Assembly: GCA_030765065.1 (NCBI GenBank) | Contig: CM060990.1 | Location: 675,489,618-675,553,617 of the forward strand | Length of the DNA stretch: 64,000 bases | Direction of reading: 5' to 3' | Origin: Deroplatys truncata | Lineage: Eukaryota; Arthropoda; Insecta; Mantodea; Mantidae | Shown here: positions 13,047-28,602 of the stretch, one piece after another | How positions within the stretch are numbered: position 1 is the stretch's first letter | Layout of the letters: each line of letters starts with the position of its first letter | Made by a program: the position numbers and the translations under genes | The notes under the pieces: model-generated | Seen by the model: the letters and a program-made list of their open reading frames with translations, nothing else | Databases searched by the model: none | What the model was told of the DNA's origin: nothing

Positions 13047-15356
13047 ATGGGTTTAATTTTTGTCTGTGACCAGCATAACCTAAAAACGAAAAGTCGGATA
13101 AATACCAAACTTGGTATTTCGGTTTAGTATTTTTCGAAGATGCGCACGAAGATTTTCAGAAGGACCCTCCACCCCAGACTACACTTTACATGGAGCATTT
13201 TTTGAAGATTTCGATTTTCTCAAAAATGACTGAGGATTTTGATAAAAATTTCGAGTTGTTAAGATACTTTCATGGTAAATAAAATATATATCGTGCATTT
13301 TCTGAGAATATCCCCAATGGTGGTTTTCATTTTTTCTGATTTTTGCAAAACTGGTAAACCGTAAGAGACTGACAACATTTTTCTACACATAAAATGTAGA
13401 TCTCGTTGAAAAACACAATTTATGTCATATACATTTTCTTTCTTCGAGCGAAATATTTCAGAGACATTCCTTTTTATTTGTTTGAATTTTCCAATACTCA
13501 TACTTTCTCTCAAATGGGAATTCGATATTCGTTTTTTGCTTTGTCTACTACGCATAGGAATTTGGGCAAGTATTAAATTCCACCCAAAACTTCGATATCG
13601 AGATTTAAACGGAAATGTATGGTTTTGAGGCCCCCTGAATCTAAAATAGGCATTTATATAAAACGGTCCGCGCGATTGTCTGTGTTGATGTGTGGCTGTG
13701 AACAGCATTTCTCAAAAACAAAAGGTCAGATAAAAACCAAACTTGGTATTTATGTTTACTATCCTCTAAAAATGCGACACAAAGATTTTCCTAAACATAC
13801 ATATCCCCAGACTAGTCTTTAATGGGTATATTTTTCGCAAATTTTAATTTTCTCAAAACTGGCTCTAACGATTTTAATTAAATTACCATAAGTTTAAGAT
13901 GCTTTCATGGAAAATGAAATGTAGATCTTGAATTTTCTGGGAAAGTCCCCAAAAGTCGTTTTCATAATACATGAATTTTTCATAACTGATAAACCATAAC
14001 AGAGAGGGACAAAAGTTTTCTACACACAAAATGTAGATCTCGTTAAAACAGACAATTTATGTAGTATACATTATTCTGTTGTCGAGTGAACCATTTCCGA
14101 GGTATTCGTTGCTATTTGTTTGAATTTTACAATATCTATACGTTTTATCAAATTGGAATTCCTTATACCTTTTTTACTTTCTCTACTACATATATCTAGT
14201 AATTAGGGGAGGTATTGCATTCCACCCAAATATTGTACATCGAGAAATTTACCGCATTTAAATGCTTTGACGCCATCTGAATCCAAAGAAAGCAATTTTT
14301 ATATAAGGTTCCGTGTGCGTGTGTGTGTGTCTGATTGTGTTTAATTTGTGCCTGTGAACAGCATAACCTGAAAATGAAAAGTCGAATAAATACCAAACTT
14401 GGTATTTAGGTTTAGTATCTGTCGAAGATGCGACACGAAGATTTTCAGAAGGTCCCTCCACCCCAGACTACACTTTACATGGAGCATTTTTTGAAGATTT
14501 CGATTTTCTCAAAAATGACTTAGGATTTTGATTAAAATATCATGTTTTTAAGATACTTTCATGGTAAGTAAAATGTATATCGTGCATTTTCTGAGAATAT
14601 CCCCAAAAGACGTTTTCATTTTTTATGAATTTTGCAAAACTGGTAAACCGTAAGAGACTGACAACATTTTTCTACACATAAAATGTAGATCTCTTTGAAA
14701 AACACAATTTATGTCATATACATTTTCTTTTTTCGGGCGAACCATTTCAGAGACATTCCTTTTTATTTGTTTGAATTTTCCAATACTCACACTTTCTCCC
14801 AAATGGGAATTCGATATTCGTTTTTTGCTTTGTCTACTACGCATAGTAAGTAGGGCAAGTATTAAATTCCACCCGAGAATTCGATATCGAGACTTAAACT
14901 GAAATGCATGTTTTGAGGCCATCTGAATCTAAAATAGGCATTTTTATAAAACGGTTCGCTTGAGTGTCTGTGTAGATGTGTGTCTGTTTACAGCATTTCT
15001 CAAAAACGAAAGGTCAGATAAATACCAAACTTGGTATTTAGGTTTAGTATCCTCTAAAGATGCGACACAAAGATTTTCCTAAAAATACATATCCTCAGAC
15101 TACTCTTTACATGGGAACATTTTTCGAAAATTTTAATTTTCTCAAAACTGGCTCTAACGATTTTAATTAAATTATCATGTGTTTAAGATGCTTTCATGGA
15201 AAAAGAAATGTAGATCTTGAATTTTCTGGAAAGTCCCCAAAAGTCGTTTTCATACTGAATGAATTTTTCATAACTGATAAACCATAAGAGAGAGGGACAA
15301 ACGTTTTCTACACACAAAATTGTAGATCTCGTTAAAACACACAATTTATGTAACAT
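12771..15356 (+). repeat. Satellite tetramer 3, version a with hybrid D
   Basis: 2,586 bp. GT tract 13011-13045 (35 nt). D starts as form D1 (GACTTAAACTGAAATG near 14,890) but continues as D2 (CGCTTGAGTGTCTG near 14,956), and the next tetramer is again version a. This looks like an exchange inside D that joined two a units. Confidence 0.92.
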
Positions 15357-15594
15357 ACATTTTTCTGTTGTCGAATGAACCATTTCCGAGGTATTCCTTG
15401 CTATTTGTTTGAATTTTACAATTGCTATACTTTTTATCAAATTGGAATTCGTTATACCTTTTTTACTTTCTCTACTACATATAGTTATTAGGGAAGGTAT
15501 TGCATTCCACCCAAATAATGAACATGGAGAAATTTACCGAATTTACATCCTTTGACGCCATCTGAATCCAAAGAAAGCATTTTTATAAAACGTT

Positions 15595-15646
<52 letters not shown>

Positions 15647-17954
15647 ATGGGTTTAATTTTTGTCTGTGACCAGCATAACCTAAAAACGAAAAGTCGGATA
15701 AATACCAAACTTGGTATTTCGGTTTATTATTTTTCGAAGATGCGCACGAAGATTTTCAGAAGGACCCTCCACCCCAGACTACACTTTACATGGAGCATTT
15801 TTTGAAGATTTCGATTTTCTCAAAAATGACTGAGGATTTTGATAAAAATTTCGAGTTGTTAAGATACTTTCATGGTAAATAAAATATATATCGTGCATTT
15901 TCTGAGAATATCCCCAATGGTGGTTTTCATTTTTTCTGATTTTTGCAAAACTGGTAAACCGTAAGAGACTGACAACATTTTTCTACACATAAAATGTAGA
16001 TCTCGTTGAAAAACACAATTTATGTCATATACATTTTCTTTCTTCGAGCGAAATATTTCAGAGACATTCCTTTTTATTTGTTTGAATTTTCCAATACTCA
16101 TACTTTCTCTCAAATGGGAATTCGATATTCGTTTTTTGCTTTGTCTACTACGCATAGGAATTTGGGCAAGTATTAAATTCCACCCAAAACTTCGATATCG
16201 AGATTTAAACGGAAATGTATGGTTTTGAGGCCCCCTGAATCTAAAATAGGCATTTATATAAAACGGTCCGCGCGATTGTCTGTGTTGATGTGTGGCTGTG
16301 AACAGCATTTCTCAAAAACAAAAGGTCAGATAAAAACCAAACTTGGTATTTATGTTTACTATCCTCTAAAAATGCGACACAAAGATTTTCCTAAACATAC
16401 ATATCCCCAGACTAGTCTTTAATGGGTATATTTTTCGCAAATTTTAATTTTCTCAAAACTGGCTCTAACGATTTTAATTAAATTACCATAAGTTTAAGAT
16501 GCTTTCATGGAAAATGAAATGTAGATCTTGAATTTTCTGGGAAAGTCCCCAAAAGTCGTTTTCATAATACATGAATTTTTCATAACTGATAAACCATAAC
16601 AGAGAGGGACAAAAGTTTTCTACACACAAAATGTAGATCTCGTTAAAACAGACAATTTATGTAGTATACATTATTCTGTTGTCGAGTGAACCATTTCCGA
16701 GGTATTCGTTGCTATTTGTTTGAATTTTACAATATCTATACGTTTTATCAAATTGGAATTCCTTATACCTTTTTTACTTTCTCTACTACATATATCTAGT
16801 AATTAGGGGAGGTATTGCATTCCACCCAAATATTGTACATCGAGAAATTTACCGCATTTAAATGCTTTGACGCCATCTGAATCCAAAGAAAGCAATTTTT
16901 ATATAAGGTTCCGTGTGCGTGTGTGTGTGTCTGATTGTGTTTAATTTGTGCCTGTGAACAGCATAACCTGAAAATGAAAAGTCGAATAAATACCAAACTT
17001 GGTATTTAGGTTTAGTATCTGTCGAAGATGCGACACGAAGATTTTCAGAAGGTCCCTCCACCCCAGACTACACTTTACATGGAGCATTTTTTGAAGATTT
17101 CGATTTTCTCAAAAATGACTTAGGATTTTGATTAAAATATCATGTTTTTAAGATACTTTCATGGTAAGTAAAATGTATATCGTGCATTTTCTGAGAATAT
17201 CCCCAAAAGACGTTTTCATTTTTTATGAATTTTGCAAAACTGGTAAACCGTAAGAGACTGACAACATTTTTCTACACATAAAATGTAGATCTCTTTGAAA
17301 AACACAATTTATGTCATATACATTTTCTTTTTTCGGGCGAACCATTTCAGAGACATTCCTTTTTATTTGTTTGAATTTTCCAATACTCACACTTTCTCCC
17401 AAATGGGAATTCGATATTCGTTTTTTGCTTTGTCTACTACGCATAGTAAGTAGGGCAAGTGTTAAATTCCACCCGAGAATTCGATATCGAGACTTAAACT
17501 GAAATGCATGTTTTGAGGCCATCTGAATCTAAAATAGGCATTTTTATAAAACGGTTCGTTTAGTGTCTGTGTAGATGTGTGTCTGTTTACAGCATTTCTC
17601 AAAAACGAAAGGTCAGATAAATACCAAACTTGGTATTTAGGTTTAGTATCCTCTAAAGATGCGACACAAAGATTTTCCTAAAAATACATATCCCCAGACT
17701 ACTCTTTACATGGGAACATTTTTCGAAAATTTTAATTTTCTCAAAACTGGCTCTAACGATTTTAATTAAATTATCATGTGTTTAAGATGCTTTCATGGAA
17801 AAAGAAATGTAGATCTTGAATTTTCTGGAAAGTCCCCAAAAGTCGTTTTCATACTGAATGAATTTTTCATAACTGATAAACTATAAGAGAGAGGGACAAA
17901 CGTTTTCTACACACAAAATGTAGATCTCGTTAAAACACACAATTTATGTAATAT
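15357..17954 (+). repeat. Satellite tetramer 4, version a
   Basis: 2,598 bp. GT tract 15597-15645 (49 nt). D is form D1. Very similar to tetramer 1, one 7.76-kb step to the left, apart from the GT tract and a few bases (for example GGGTATATTTTTCG in place of GGGAATATTTTTCG near 16,425). Confidence 0.93.
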
Positions 17955-18191
17955 ACATTTTTCTGTTGTCGAATGAACCATTTCAGAGTATTCCATGCTA
18001 TTTGTTTGAATTTTACAAGTGCTATACTTTTTATCAAATTGGAATTCGTTATACCTTTTTTACTTTCTCTACTACATATAGTTATTAGGGAAGGTATTGC
18101 ATTCCACCCAAATAATGAACATGGAGAAATTTACCGAATTTACATGCTTTGACGCCATCTGAATCCAAAGAAAGCATTTTTATAAAACGTT

Positions 18192-18239
<48 letters not shown>

Positions 18240-20546
18240 ATGGGTTTAATTTTTGTCTGTGACCAGCATAACCTAAAAACGAAAAGTCGGATAAATACCA
18301 AACTTGGTATTTCAGTTTAGTATTATTCGAAGATGCACACGAAGATTTTCAGAAGGACCCTCCACCCAGACTACACTTTAAATGGAGCATTTTTTGAAGA
18401 TTTCGATTTTCTCAAAAATGACTGAGGATTTTTATAAAAATTTCGAGTTGTAAAGATACTTTCATGGTAAATAAAATATATATCGTGCATTTTCTGAGAA
18501 TATCCCCAATGGTGGTTTTCATTTTTTCTGATTTTTGCAAAACTGGTAAACCGTAAGAGACTGACAACATTTTTCTACACATAAAATGTAGATCTCGTTG
18601 AAAAACACAATTTATGTCATATACATTTTCTTTCTTCGAGCGAAATATTTCAGAGACATTCCTTTTTATTTGTTTGAATTTTCCAATACTCATACTTTCT
18701 CTCAAATGGGAATTCGATATTCGTTTTTTGCTTTGTCTACTACGCATAGGAATTTGGGCAAGTATTAAATTCCACCCAAAACTTCGATATCGAGATTTAA
18801 ACGGAAATGTATGGTTTTGAGGCCCCCTGAATCTAAAATAGGCATTTTTATAAAACGGTCCGCGCGATTGTCTGTGTTGATGTGTGGCTGTGAACAGCAT
18901 TTCTCAAAAACAAAAGGTCAGATAAAAACCAAACTTGGTATTTATGTTTACTATCCTCTAAAAATGCGACACAAAGATTTTCCTAAACATACATATCCCC
19001 AGACTAGTCTTTAAATGGGAATATTTTTCGCAAATTTTAATTTTCTCAAAACTGGCTCTAACGATTTTAATTAAATTACCATAAGTTTAAGATGCTTTCA
19101 TGGAAAATGAAATGTAGATCTTGAATTTTCTGGAAAGTCCCCAAAAGTCGTTTTCATACTGAATTAATTTTTCATAACTGATAAACCATAACAGAGAGGG
19201 ACAAAAGTTTTCTACACACAAAATGTAGATCTCGTTAAAACAGACAATTTAAGTACTATACATTATTCTGTTGTCGAGTGAACCATTTCCGAGGTATTCC
19301 TTGCTATTTGTTTGAATTTTACAATATCTATACGCTTTATTAAATTGGAATTCCTTATACCTTTTTTACTTTCTCTACTACATATAGTAATTAGGGGAGG
19401 TATTGCATTCCACCCAAATATTGTACATCGAGAAATTTACCGCATTTAAATGCTTTGACGCCATCTGAATCCAAAGAAAGCAATTTTTATATAAGGTTCC
19501 GAGTGCGTGTGTGTGTGTGTCTGATTGTGTTTAATTTGTGCCTGTGAACAGCATAACCTGAAAATGAAAAGTCGAATAAATACCAAACTTGGTATTTAGG
19601 TTTAGTATCTGTCGAAGATGGGACACGAAGATTTTCAGAAGGTCCCTCCACCCCAGACTACACTTTACATGGAGCATTTTTTGAAGATTTCGATTTTCTC
19701 AAAAATGACTTAGGATTTTGATTAAAATATCATGTTTTTAAGATACTTTCATGGTAAGTAAAATGTATATCGTGCATTTTCTGAGAATATCCCCAAAAGA
19801 CGTTTTCATTTTTTATGAATTTTGCAAAACTGGTAAACCGTAAGAGACTGACAACATTTTTCTACACATAAAATGTAGATCTCTTTGAAAAACACAATTT
19901 ATGTCATATACATTTTCTTTTTTCGGGCGAACCATTTCAGAGACATTCCTTTTTATTTGTTTGAATTTTCCAATACTCACACTTTCTCCCAAATGGGAAT
20001 TCGATATTCGTTTTTTGCTTTGTCTACTACGCATAGTAAGTAGGGCAAGTATTAAATTCCACCCGAGAATTCGATATCGAGACTTAACCTGAAATGCATG
20101 TTTTGAGGCCATCTGAATCTAAAATAGGCATTTTTATAAAACGGTTCGCTTGAGTGTCTGTGTAGATGTGTGTCTGTTTACAGCATTTCTCAAAAACGAA
20201 AGGTCAGATAAATACCAAACTTGGTATTTAGGTTTAGTATCCTCTAAAGATGCGACACAAAGATTTTCCTAAAAATACATATCCTCAGACTACTCTTTAC
20301 ATGGGAACATTTTTCGAAAATTTTAATTTTCTCAAAACTGGCTCTAACGATTTTAATTAAATTATCATGTGTTTAAGATGCTTTCATGGAAAAAGAAATG
20401 TAGATCTTGAATTTTCTGGAAAGTCCCCAAAAGTCGTTTTCATACTGAATGAATTTTTCATAACTGATAAACCATAAGAGAGAGGGACAAACGTTTTCTA
20501 CACACAAAATTGTAGATCTCGTTAAAACACACAATTTATGTAACAT
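17955..20546 (+). repeat. Satellite tetramer 5, version b
   Basis: 2,592 bp, the same length as tetramer 2, which lies 7,776 bp to the left. GT tract 18194-18238 (45 nt). D is form D2. Confidence 0.93.
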
Positions 20547-20784
20547 ACATTTTTCTGTTGTCGAATGAACCATTTCCGAGGTATTCCTTGCTATTTGTTT
20601 GAATTTTACAATTGCTATACTTTTTATCAAATTGGAATTCGTTATACCTTTTTTACTTTCTCTACTACATATAGTTATTAGGGAAGGTATTGCATTCCAC
20701 CCAAATAATGAACATGGAGAAATTTACCGAATTTACATCCTTTGACGCCATCTGAATCCAAAGAAAGCATTTTTATAAAACGTT

Positions 20785-20836
<52 letters not shown>

Positions 20837-23146
20837 ATGGGTTTAATTTTTGTCTGTGACCAGCATAACCTAAAAACGAAAAGTCGGATAAATACCAAAC
20901 TTGGTATTTCGGTTTAGTATTTTTCGAAGATGCGCACGAAGATTTTCAGAAGGACCCTCCACCCCAGACTACACTTTACATGGAGCATTTTTTGAAGATT
21001 TCGATTTTCTCAAAAATGACTGAGGATTTTGATAAAAATTTCGAGTTGTTAAGATACTTTCATGGTAAATAAAATATATATCGTGCATTTTCTGAGAATA
21101 TCCCCAATGGTGGTTTTCATTTTTTCTGATTTTTGCAAAACTGGTAAACCGTAAGAGACTGACAACATTTTTCTACACATAAAATGTAGATCTCGTTGAA
21201 AAACACAATTTATGTCATATACATTTTCTTTCTTCGAGCGAAATATTTCAGAGACATTCCTTTTTATTTGTTTGAATTTTCCAATACTCATACTTTCTCT
21301 CAAATGGGAATTCGATATTCGTTTTTTGCTTTGTCTACTACGCATAGGAATTTGGGCAAGTATTAAATTCCACCCAAAACTTCGATATCGAGATTTAAAC
21401 GGAAATGTATGGTTTTGAGGCCCCCTGAATCTAAAATAGGCATTTATATAAAACGGTCCGCGCGATTGTCTGTGTTGATGTGTGGCTGTGAACAGCATTT
21501 CTCAAAAACAAAAGGTCAGATAAAAACCAAACTTGGTATTTATGTTTACTATCCTCTAAAAATGCGACACAAAGATTTTCCTAAACATACATATCCCCAG
21601 ACTAGTCTTTAATGGGTATATTTTTCGCAAATTTTAATTTTCTCAAAACTGGCTCTAACGATTTTAATTAAATTACCATAAGTTTAAGATGCTTTCATGG
21701 AAAATGAAATGTAGATCTTGAATTTTCTGGGAAAGTCCCCAAAAGTCGTTTTCATAATACATGAATTTTTCATAACTGATAAACCATAACAGAGAGGGAC
21801 AAAAGTTTTCTACACACAAAATGTAGATCTCGTTAAAACAGACAATTTATGTAGTATACATTATTCTGTTGTCGAGTGAACCATTTCCGAGGTATTCGTT
21901 GCTATTTGTTTGAATTTTACAATATCTATACGTTTTATCAAATTGGAATTCCTTATACCTTTTTTACTTTCTCTACTACATATATCTAGTAATTAGGGGA
22001 GGTATTGCATTCCACCCAAATATTGTACATCGAGAAATTTACCGCATTTAAATGCTTTGACGCCATCTGAATCCAAAGAAAGCAATTTTTATATAAGGTT
22101 CCGTGTGCGTGTGTGTGTGTCTGATTGTGTTTAATTTGTGCCTGTGAACAGCATAACCTGAAAATGAAAAGTCGAATAAATACCAAACTTGGTATTTAGG
22201 TTTAGTATCTGTCGAAGATGCGACACGAAGATTTTCAGAAGGTCCCTCCACCCCAGACTACACTTTACATGGAGCATTTTTTGAAGATTTCGATTTTCTC
22301 AAAAATGACTTAGGATTTTGATTAAAATATCATGTTTTTAAGATACTTTCATGGTAAGTAAAATGTATATCGTGCATTTTCTGAGAATATCCCCAAAAGA
22401 CGTTTTCATTTTTTATGAATTTTGCAAAACTGGTAAACCGTAAGAGACTGACAACATTTTTCTACACATAAAATGTAGATCTCTTTGAAAAACACAATTT
22501 ATGTCATATACATTTTCTTTTTTCGGGCGAACCATTTCAGAGACATTCCTTTTTATTTGTTTGAATTTTCCAATACTCACACTTTCTCCCAAATGGGAAT
22601 TCGATATTCGTTTTTTGCTTTGTCTACTACGCATAGTAAGTAGGGCAAGTATTAAATTCCACCCGAGAATTCGATATCGAGACTTAACCTGAAATGCATG
22701 TTTTGAGGCCATCTGAATCTAAAATAGGCATTTTTATAAAACGGTTCGCTTGAGTGTCTGTGTAGATGTGTGTCTGTTTACAGCATTTCTCAAAAACGAA
22801 AGGTCAGATAAATACCAAACTTGGTATTTAGGTTTAGTATCCTCTAAAGATGCGACACAAAGATTTTCCTAAAAATACATATCCTCAGACTACTCTTTAC
22901 ATGGGAACATTTTTCGAAAATTTTAATTTTCTCAAAACTGGCTCTAACGATTTTAATTAAATTATCATGTGTTTAAGATGCTTTCATGGAAAAAGAAATG
23001 TAGATCTTGAATTTTCTGGAAAGTCCCCAAAAGTCGTTTTCATACTGAATGAATTTTTCATAACTGATAAACCATAAGAGAGAGGGACAAACGTTTTCTA
23101 CACACAAAATTGTAGATCTCGTTAAAACACACAATTTATGTAACAT
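20547..23146 (+). repeat. Satellite tetramer 6, version a
   Basis: 2,600 bp. GT tract 20787-20835 (49 nt). D is form D2, followed by another a unit. It corresponds to tetramer 3 in the a-b-a cycle. Confidence 0.93.
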
Positions 23147-23384
23147 ACATTTTTCTGTTGTCGAATGAACCATTTCCGAGGTATTCCTTGCTATTTGTTT
23201 GAATTTTACAATTGCTATACTTTTTATCAAATTGGAATTCGTTATACCTTTTTTACTTTCTCTACTACATATAGTTATTAGGGAAGGTATTGCATTCCAC
23301 CCAAATAATGAACATGGAGAAATTTACCGAATTTACATCCTTTGACGCCATCTGAATCCAAAGAAAGCATTTTTATAAAACGTT

Positions 23385-23426
<42 letters not shown>

Positions 23427-25734
23427 ATGGGTTTAATTTTTGTCTGTGACCAGCATAACCTAAAAACGAAAAGTCGGATAAATACCAAACTTGGTATTTC
23501 GGTTTAGTATTTTTCGAAGATGCGCACGAAGATTTTCAGAAGGACCCTCCACCCCAGACTACACTTTACATGGAGCATTTTTTGAAGATTTCGATTTTCT
23601 CAAAAATGACTGAGGATTTTGATAAAAATTTCGAGTTGTTAAGATACTTTCATGGTAAATAAAATATATATCGTGCATTTTCTGAGAATATCCCCAATGG
23701 TGGTTTTCATTTTTTCTGATTTTTGCAAAACTGGTAAACCGTAAGAGACTGACAACATTTTTCTACACATAAAATGTAGATCTCGTTGAAAAACACAATT
23801 TATGTCATATACATTTTCTTTCTTCGAGCGAAATATTTCAGAGACATTCCTTTTTATTTGTTTGAATTTTCCAATACTCATACTTTCTCTCAAATGGGAA
23901 TTCGATATTCGTTTTTTGCTTTGTCTACTACGCATAGGAATTTGGGCAAGTATTAAATTCCACCCAAAACTTCGATATCGAGATTTAAACGGAAATGTAT
24001 GGTTTTGAGGCCCCCTGAATCTAAAATAGGCATTTATATAAAACGGTCCGCGCGATTGTCTGTGTTGATGTGTGGCTGTGAACAGCATTTCTCAAAAACA
24101 AAAGGTCAGATAAAAACCAAACTTGGTATTTATGTTTACTATCCTCTAAAAATGCGACACAAAGATTTTCCTAAACATACATATCCCCAGACTAGTCTTT
24201 AATGGGTATATTTTTCGCAAATTTTAATTTTCTCAAAACTGGCTCTAACGATTTTAATTAAATTACCATAAGTTTAAGATGCTTTCATGGAAAATGAAAT
24301 GTAGATCTTGAATTTTCTGGGAAAGTCCCCAAAAGTCGTTTTCATAATACATGAATTTTTCATAACTGATAAACCATAACAGAGAGGGACAAAAGTTTTC
24401 TACACACAAAATGTAGATCTCGTTAAAACAGACAATTTATGTAGTATACATTATTCTGTTGTCGAGTGAACCATTTCCGAGGTATTCGTTGCTATTTGTT
24501 TGAATTTTACAATATCTATACGTTTTATCAAATTGGAATTCCTTATACCTTTTTTACTTTCTCTACTACATATATCTAGTAATTAGGGGAGGTATTGCAT
24601 TCCACCCAAATATTGTACATCGAGAAATTTACCGCATTTAAATGCTTTGACGCCATCTGAATCCAAAGAAAGCAATTTTTATATAAGGTTCCGTGTGCGT
24701 GTGTGTGTGTCTGATTGTGTTTAATTTGTGCCTGTGAACAGCATAACCTGAAAATGAAAAGTCGAATAAATACCAAACTTGGTATTTAGGTTTAGTATCT
24801 GTCGAAGATGCGACACGAAGATTTTCAGAAGGTCCCTCCACCCCAGACTACACTTTACATGGAGCATTTTTTGAAGATTTCGATTTTCTCAAAAATGACT
24901 TAGGATTTTGATTAAAATATCATGTTTTTAAGATACTTTCATGGTAAGTAAAATGTATATCGTGCATTTTCTGAGAATATCCCCAAAAGACGTTTTCATT
25001 TTTTATGAATTTTGCAAAACTGGTAAACCGTAAGAGACTGACAACATTTTTCTACACATAAAATGTAGATCTCTTTGAAAAACACAATTTATGTCATATA
25101 CATTTTCTTTTTTCGGGCGAACCATTTCAGAGACATTCCTTTTTATTTGTTTGAATTTTCCAATACTCACACTTTCTCCCAAATGGGAATTCGATATTCG
25201 TTTTTTGCTTTGTCTACTACGCATAGTAAGTAGGGCAAGTGTTAAATTCCACCCGAGAATTCGATATCGAGACTTAAACTGAAATGCATGTTTTGAGGCC
25301 ATCTGAATCTAAAATAGGCATTTTTATAAAACGGTTCGTTTAGTGTCTGTGTAGATGTGTGTCTGTTTACAGCATTTCTCAAAAACGAAAGGTCAGATAA
25401 ATACCAAACTTGGTATTTAGGTTTAGTATCCTCTAAAGATGCGACACAAAGATTTTCCTAAAAATACATATCCCCAGACTACTCTTTACATGGGAACATT
25501 TTTCGAAAATTTTAATTTTCTCAAAACTGGCTCTAACGATTTTAATTAAATTATCATGTGTTTAAGATGCTTTCATGGAAAAAGAAATGTAGATCTTGAA
25601 TTTTCTGGAAAGTCCCCAAAAGTCGTTTTCATACTGAATGAATTTTTCATAACTGATAAACTATAAGAGAGAGGGACAAACGTTTTCTACACACAAAATG
25701 TAGATCTCGTTAAAACACACAATTTATGTAATAT
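23147..25734 (+). repeat. Satellite tetramer 7, version a
   Basis: 2,588 bp. GT tract 23387-23425 (39 nt). D is form D1, followed by version b. It begins the third a-b-a cycle. Confidence 0.93.
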
Positions 25735-25971
25735 ACATTTTTCTGTTGTCGAATGAACCATTTCAGAGTATTCCATGCTATTTGTTTGAATTTTACAAGT
25801 GCTATACTTTTTATCAAATTGGAATTCGTTATACCTTTTTTACTTTCTCTACTACATATAGTTATTAGGGAAGGTATTGCATTCCACCCAAATAATGAAC
25901 ATGGAGAAATTTACCGAATTTACATGCTTTGACGCCATCTGAATCCAAAGAAAGCATTTTTATAAAACGTT

Positions 25972-26007
<36 letters not shown>

Positions 26008-28314
26008 ATGGGTTTAATTTTTGTCTGTGACCAGCATAACCTAAAAACGAAAAGTCGGATAAATACCAAACTTGGTATTTCAGTTTAGTATTATTCGAAG
26101 ATGCACACGAAGATTTTCAGAAGGACCCTCCACCCAGACTACACTTTACATGGAGCATTTTTTGAAGATTTCGATTTTCTCAAAAATGACTGAGGATTTT
26201 GATAAAAATTTCGAGTTGTAAAGATACTTTCATGGTAAATAAAATATATATCGTGCATTTTCTGAGAATATCCCCAATGGTGGTTTTCATTTTTTCTGAT
26301 TTTTGCAAAACTGGTAAACCGTAAGAGACTGACAACATTTTTCTACACATAAAATGTAGATCTCGTTGAAAAACACAATTTATGTCATATACATTTTCTT
26401 TCTTCGAGCGAAATATTTCAGAGACATTCCTTTTTATTTGTTTGAATTTTCCAATACTCATACTTTCTCTCAAATGGGAATTCGATATTCGTTTTTTGCT
26501 TTGTCTACTACGCATAGGAATTTGGGCAAGTATTAAATTCCACCCAAAACTTCGATATCGAGATTTAAACGGAAATGTATGGTTTTGAGGCCCCCTGAAT
26601 CTAAAATAGGCATTTTTATAAAACGGTCCGCGCGATTGTCTGTGTTGATGTGTGGCTGTGAACAGCATTTCTCAAAAACAAAAGGTCAGATAAAAACCAA
26701 ACTTGGTATTTAGGTTTACTATCCTCTAAAAATGCGACACAAAGATTTTCCTAAACATACATATCCCCAGACTAGTCTTTAAATGGGAATATTTTTCGCA
26801 AATTTTAATTTTCTCAAAACTGGCTCTAACGATTTTAATTAAATTACCATAAGTTTAAGATGCTTTCATGGAAAATGAAATGTAGATCTTGAATTTTCTG
26901 GAAAGTCCCCAAAAGTCGTTTTCATACTGAATTAATTTTTCATAACTGATAAACCATAACAGAGAGGGACAAAAGTTTTCTACACACAAAATGTAGATCT
27001 CGTTAAAACAGACAATTTAAGTACTATACATTATTCTGTTGTCGAGTGAACCATTTCCGAGGTATTCCTTGCTATTTGTTTGAATTTTACAATATCTATA
27101 CGCTTTATTAAATTGGAATTCCTTATACCTTTTTTACTTTCTCTACTACATATAGTAATTAGGGGAGGTATTGCATTCCACCCAAATATTGTACATCGAG
27201 AAATTTACCGCATTTAAATGCTTTGACGCCATCTGAATCCAAAGAAAGCAATTTTTATATAAGGTTCCGAGTGCGTGTGTGTGTGTGTCTGATTGTGTTT
27301 AATTTGTGCCTGTGAACAGCATAACCTGAAAATGAAAAGTCGAATAAATACCAAACTTGGTATTTAGGTTTAGTATCTGTCGAAGATGGGACACGAAGAT
27401 TTTCAGAAGGTCCCTCCACCCCAGACTACACTTTACATGGAGCATTTTTTGAAGATTTCGATTTTCTCAAAAATGACTTAGGATTTTGATTAAAATATCA
27501 TGTTTTTAAGATACTTTCATGGTAAGTAAAATGTATATCGTGCATTTTCTGAGAATATCCCCAAAAGACGTTTTCATTTTTTATGAATTTTGCAAAACTG
27601 GTAAACCGTAAGAGACTGACAACATTTTTCTACACATAAAATGTAGATCTCTTTGAAAAACACAATTTATGTCATATACATTTTCTTTTTTCGGGCGAAC
27701 CATTTCAGAGACATTCCTTTTTATTTGTTTGAATTTTCCAATACTCACACTTTCTCCCAAATGGGAATTCGATATTCGTTTTTTGCTTTGTCTACTACGC
27801 ATAGTAAGTAGGGCAAGTATTAAATTCCACCCGAGAATTCGATATCGAGACTTAACCTGAAATGCATGTTTTGAGGCCATCTGAATCTAAAATAGGCATT
27901 TTTATAAAACGGTTCGCTTGAGTGTCTGTGTAGATGTGTGTCTGTTTACAGCATTTCTCAAAAACGAAAGGTCAGATAAATACCAAACTTGGTATTTAGG
28001 TTTAGTATCCTCTAAAGATGCGACACAAAGATTTTCCTAAAAATACATATCCTCAGACTACTCTTTACATGGGAACATTTTTCGAAAATTTTAATTTTCT
28101 CAAAACTGGCTCTAACGATTTTAATTAAATTATCATGTGTTTAAGATGCTTTCATGGAAAAAGAAATGTAGATCTTGAATTTTCTGGAAAGTCCCCAAAA
28201 GTCGTTTTCATACTGAATGAATTTTTCATAACTGATAAACCATAAGAGAGAGGGACAAACGTTTTCTACACACAAAATTGTAGATCTCGTTAAAACACAC
28301 AATTTATGTAACAT
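25735..28314 (+). repeat. Satellite tetramer 8, version b
   Basis: 2,580 bp. GT tract 25974-26006 (33 nt), 12 nt shorter than in tetramers 2 and 5. D is form D2. Confidence 0.93.
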
Positions 28315-28552
28315 ACATTTTTCTGTTGTCGAATGAACCATTTCCGAGGTATTCCTTGCTATTTGTTTGAATTTTACAATTGCTATACTTTTTATCAAAT
28401 TGGAATTCGTTATACCTTTTTTACTTTCTCTACTACATATAGTTATTAGGGAAGGTATTGCATTCCACCCAAATAATGAACATGGAGAAATTTACCGAAT
28501 TTACATCCTTTGACGCCATCTGAATCCAAAGAAAGCATTTTTATAAAACGTT

Positions 28553-28602
<50 letters not shown>

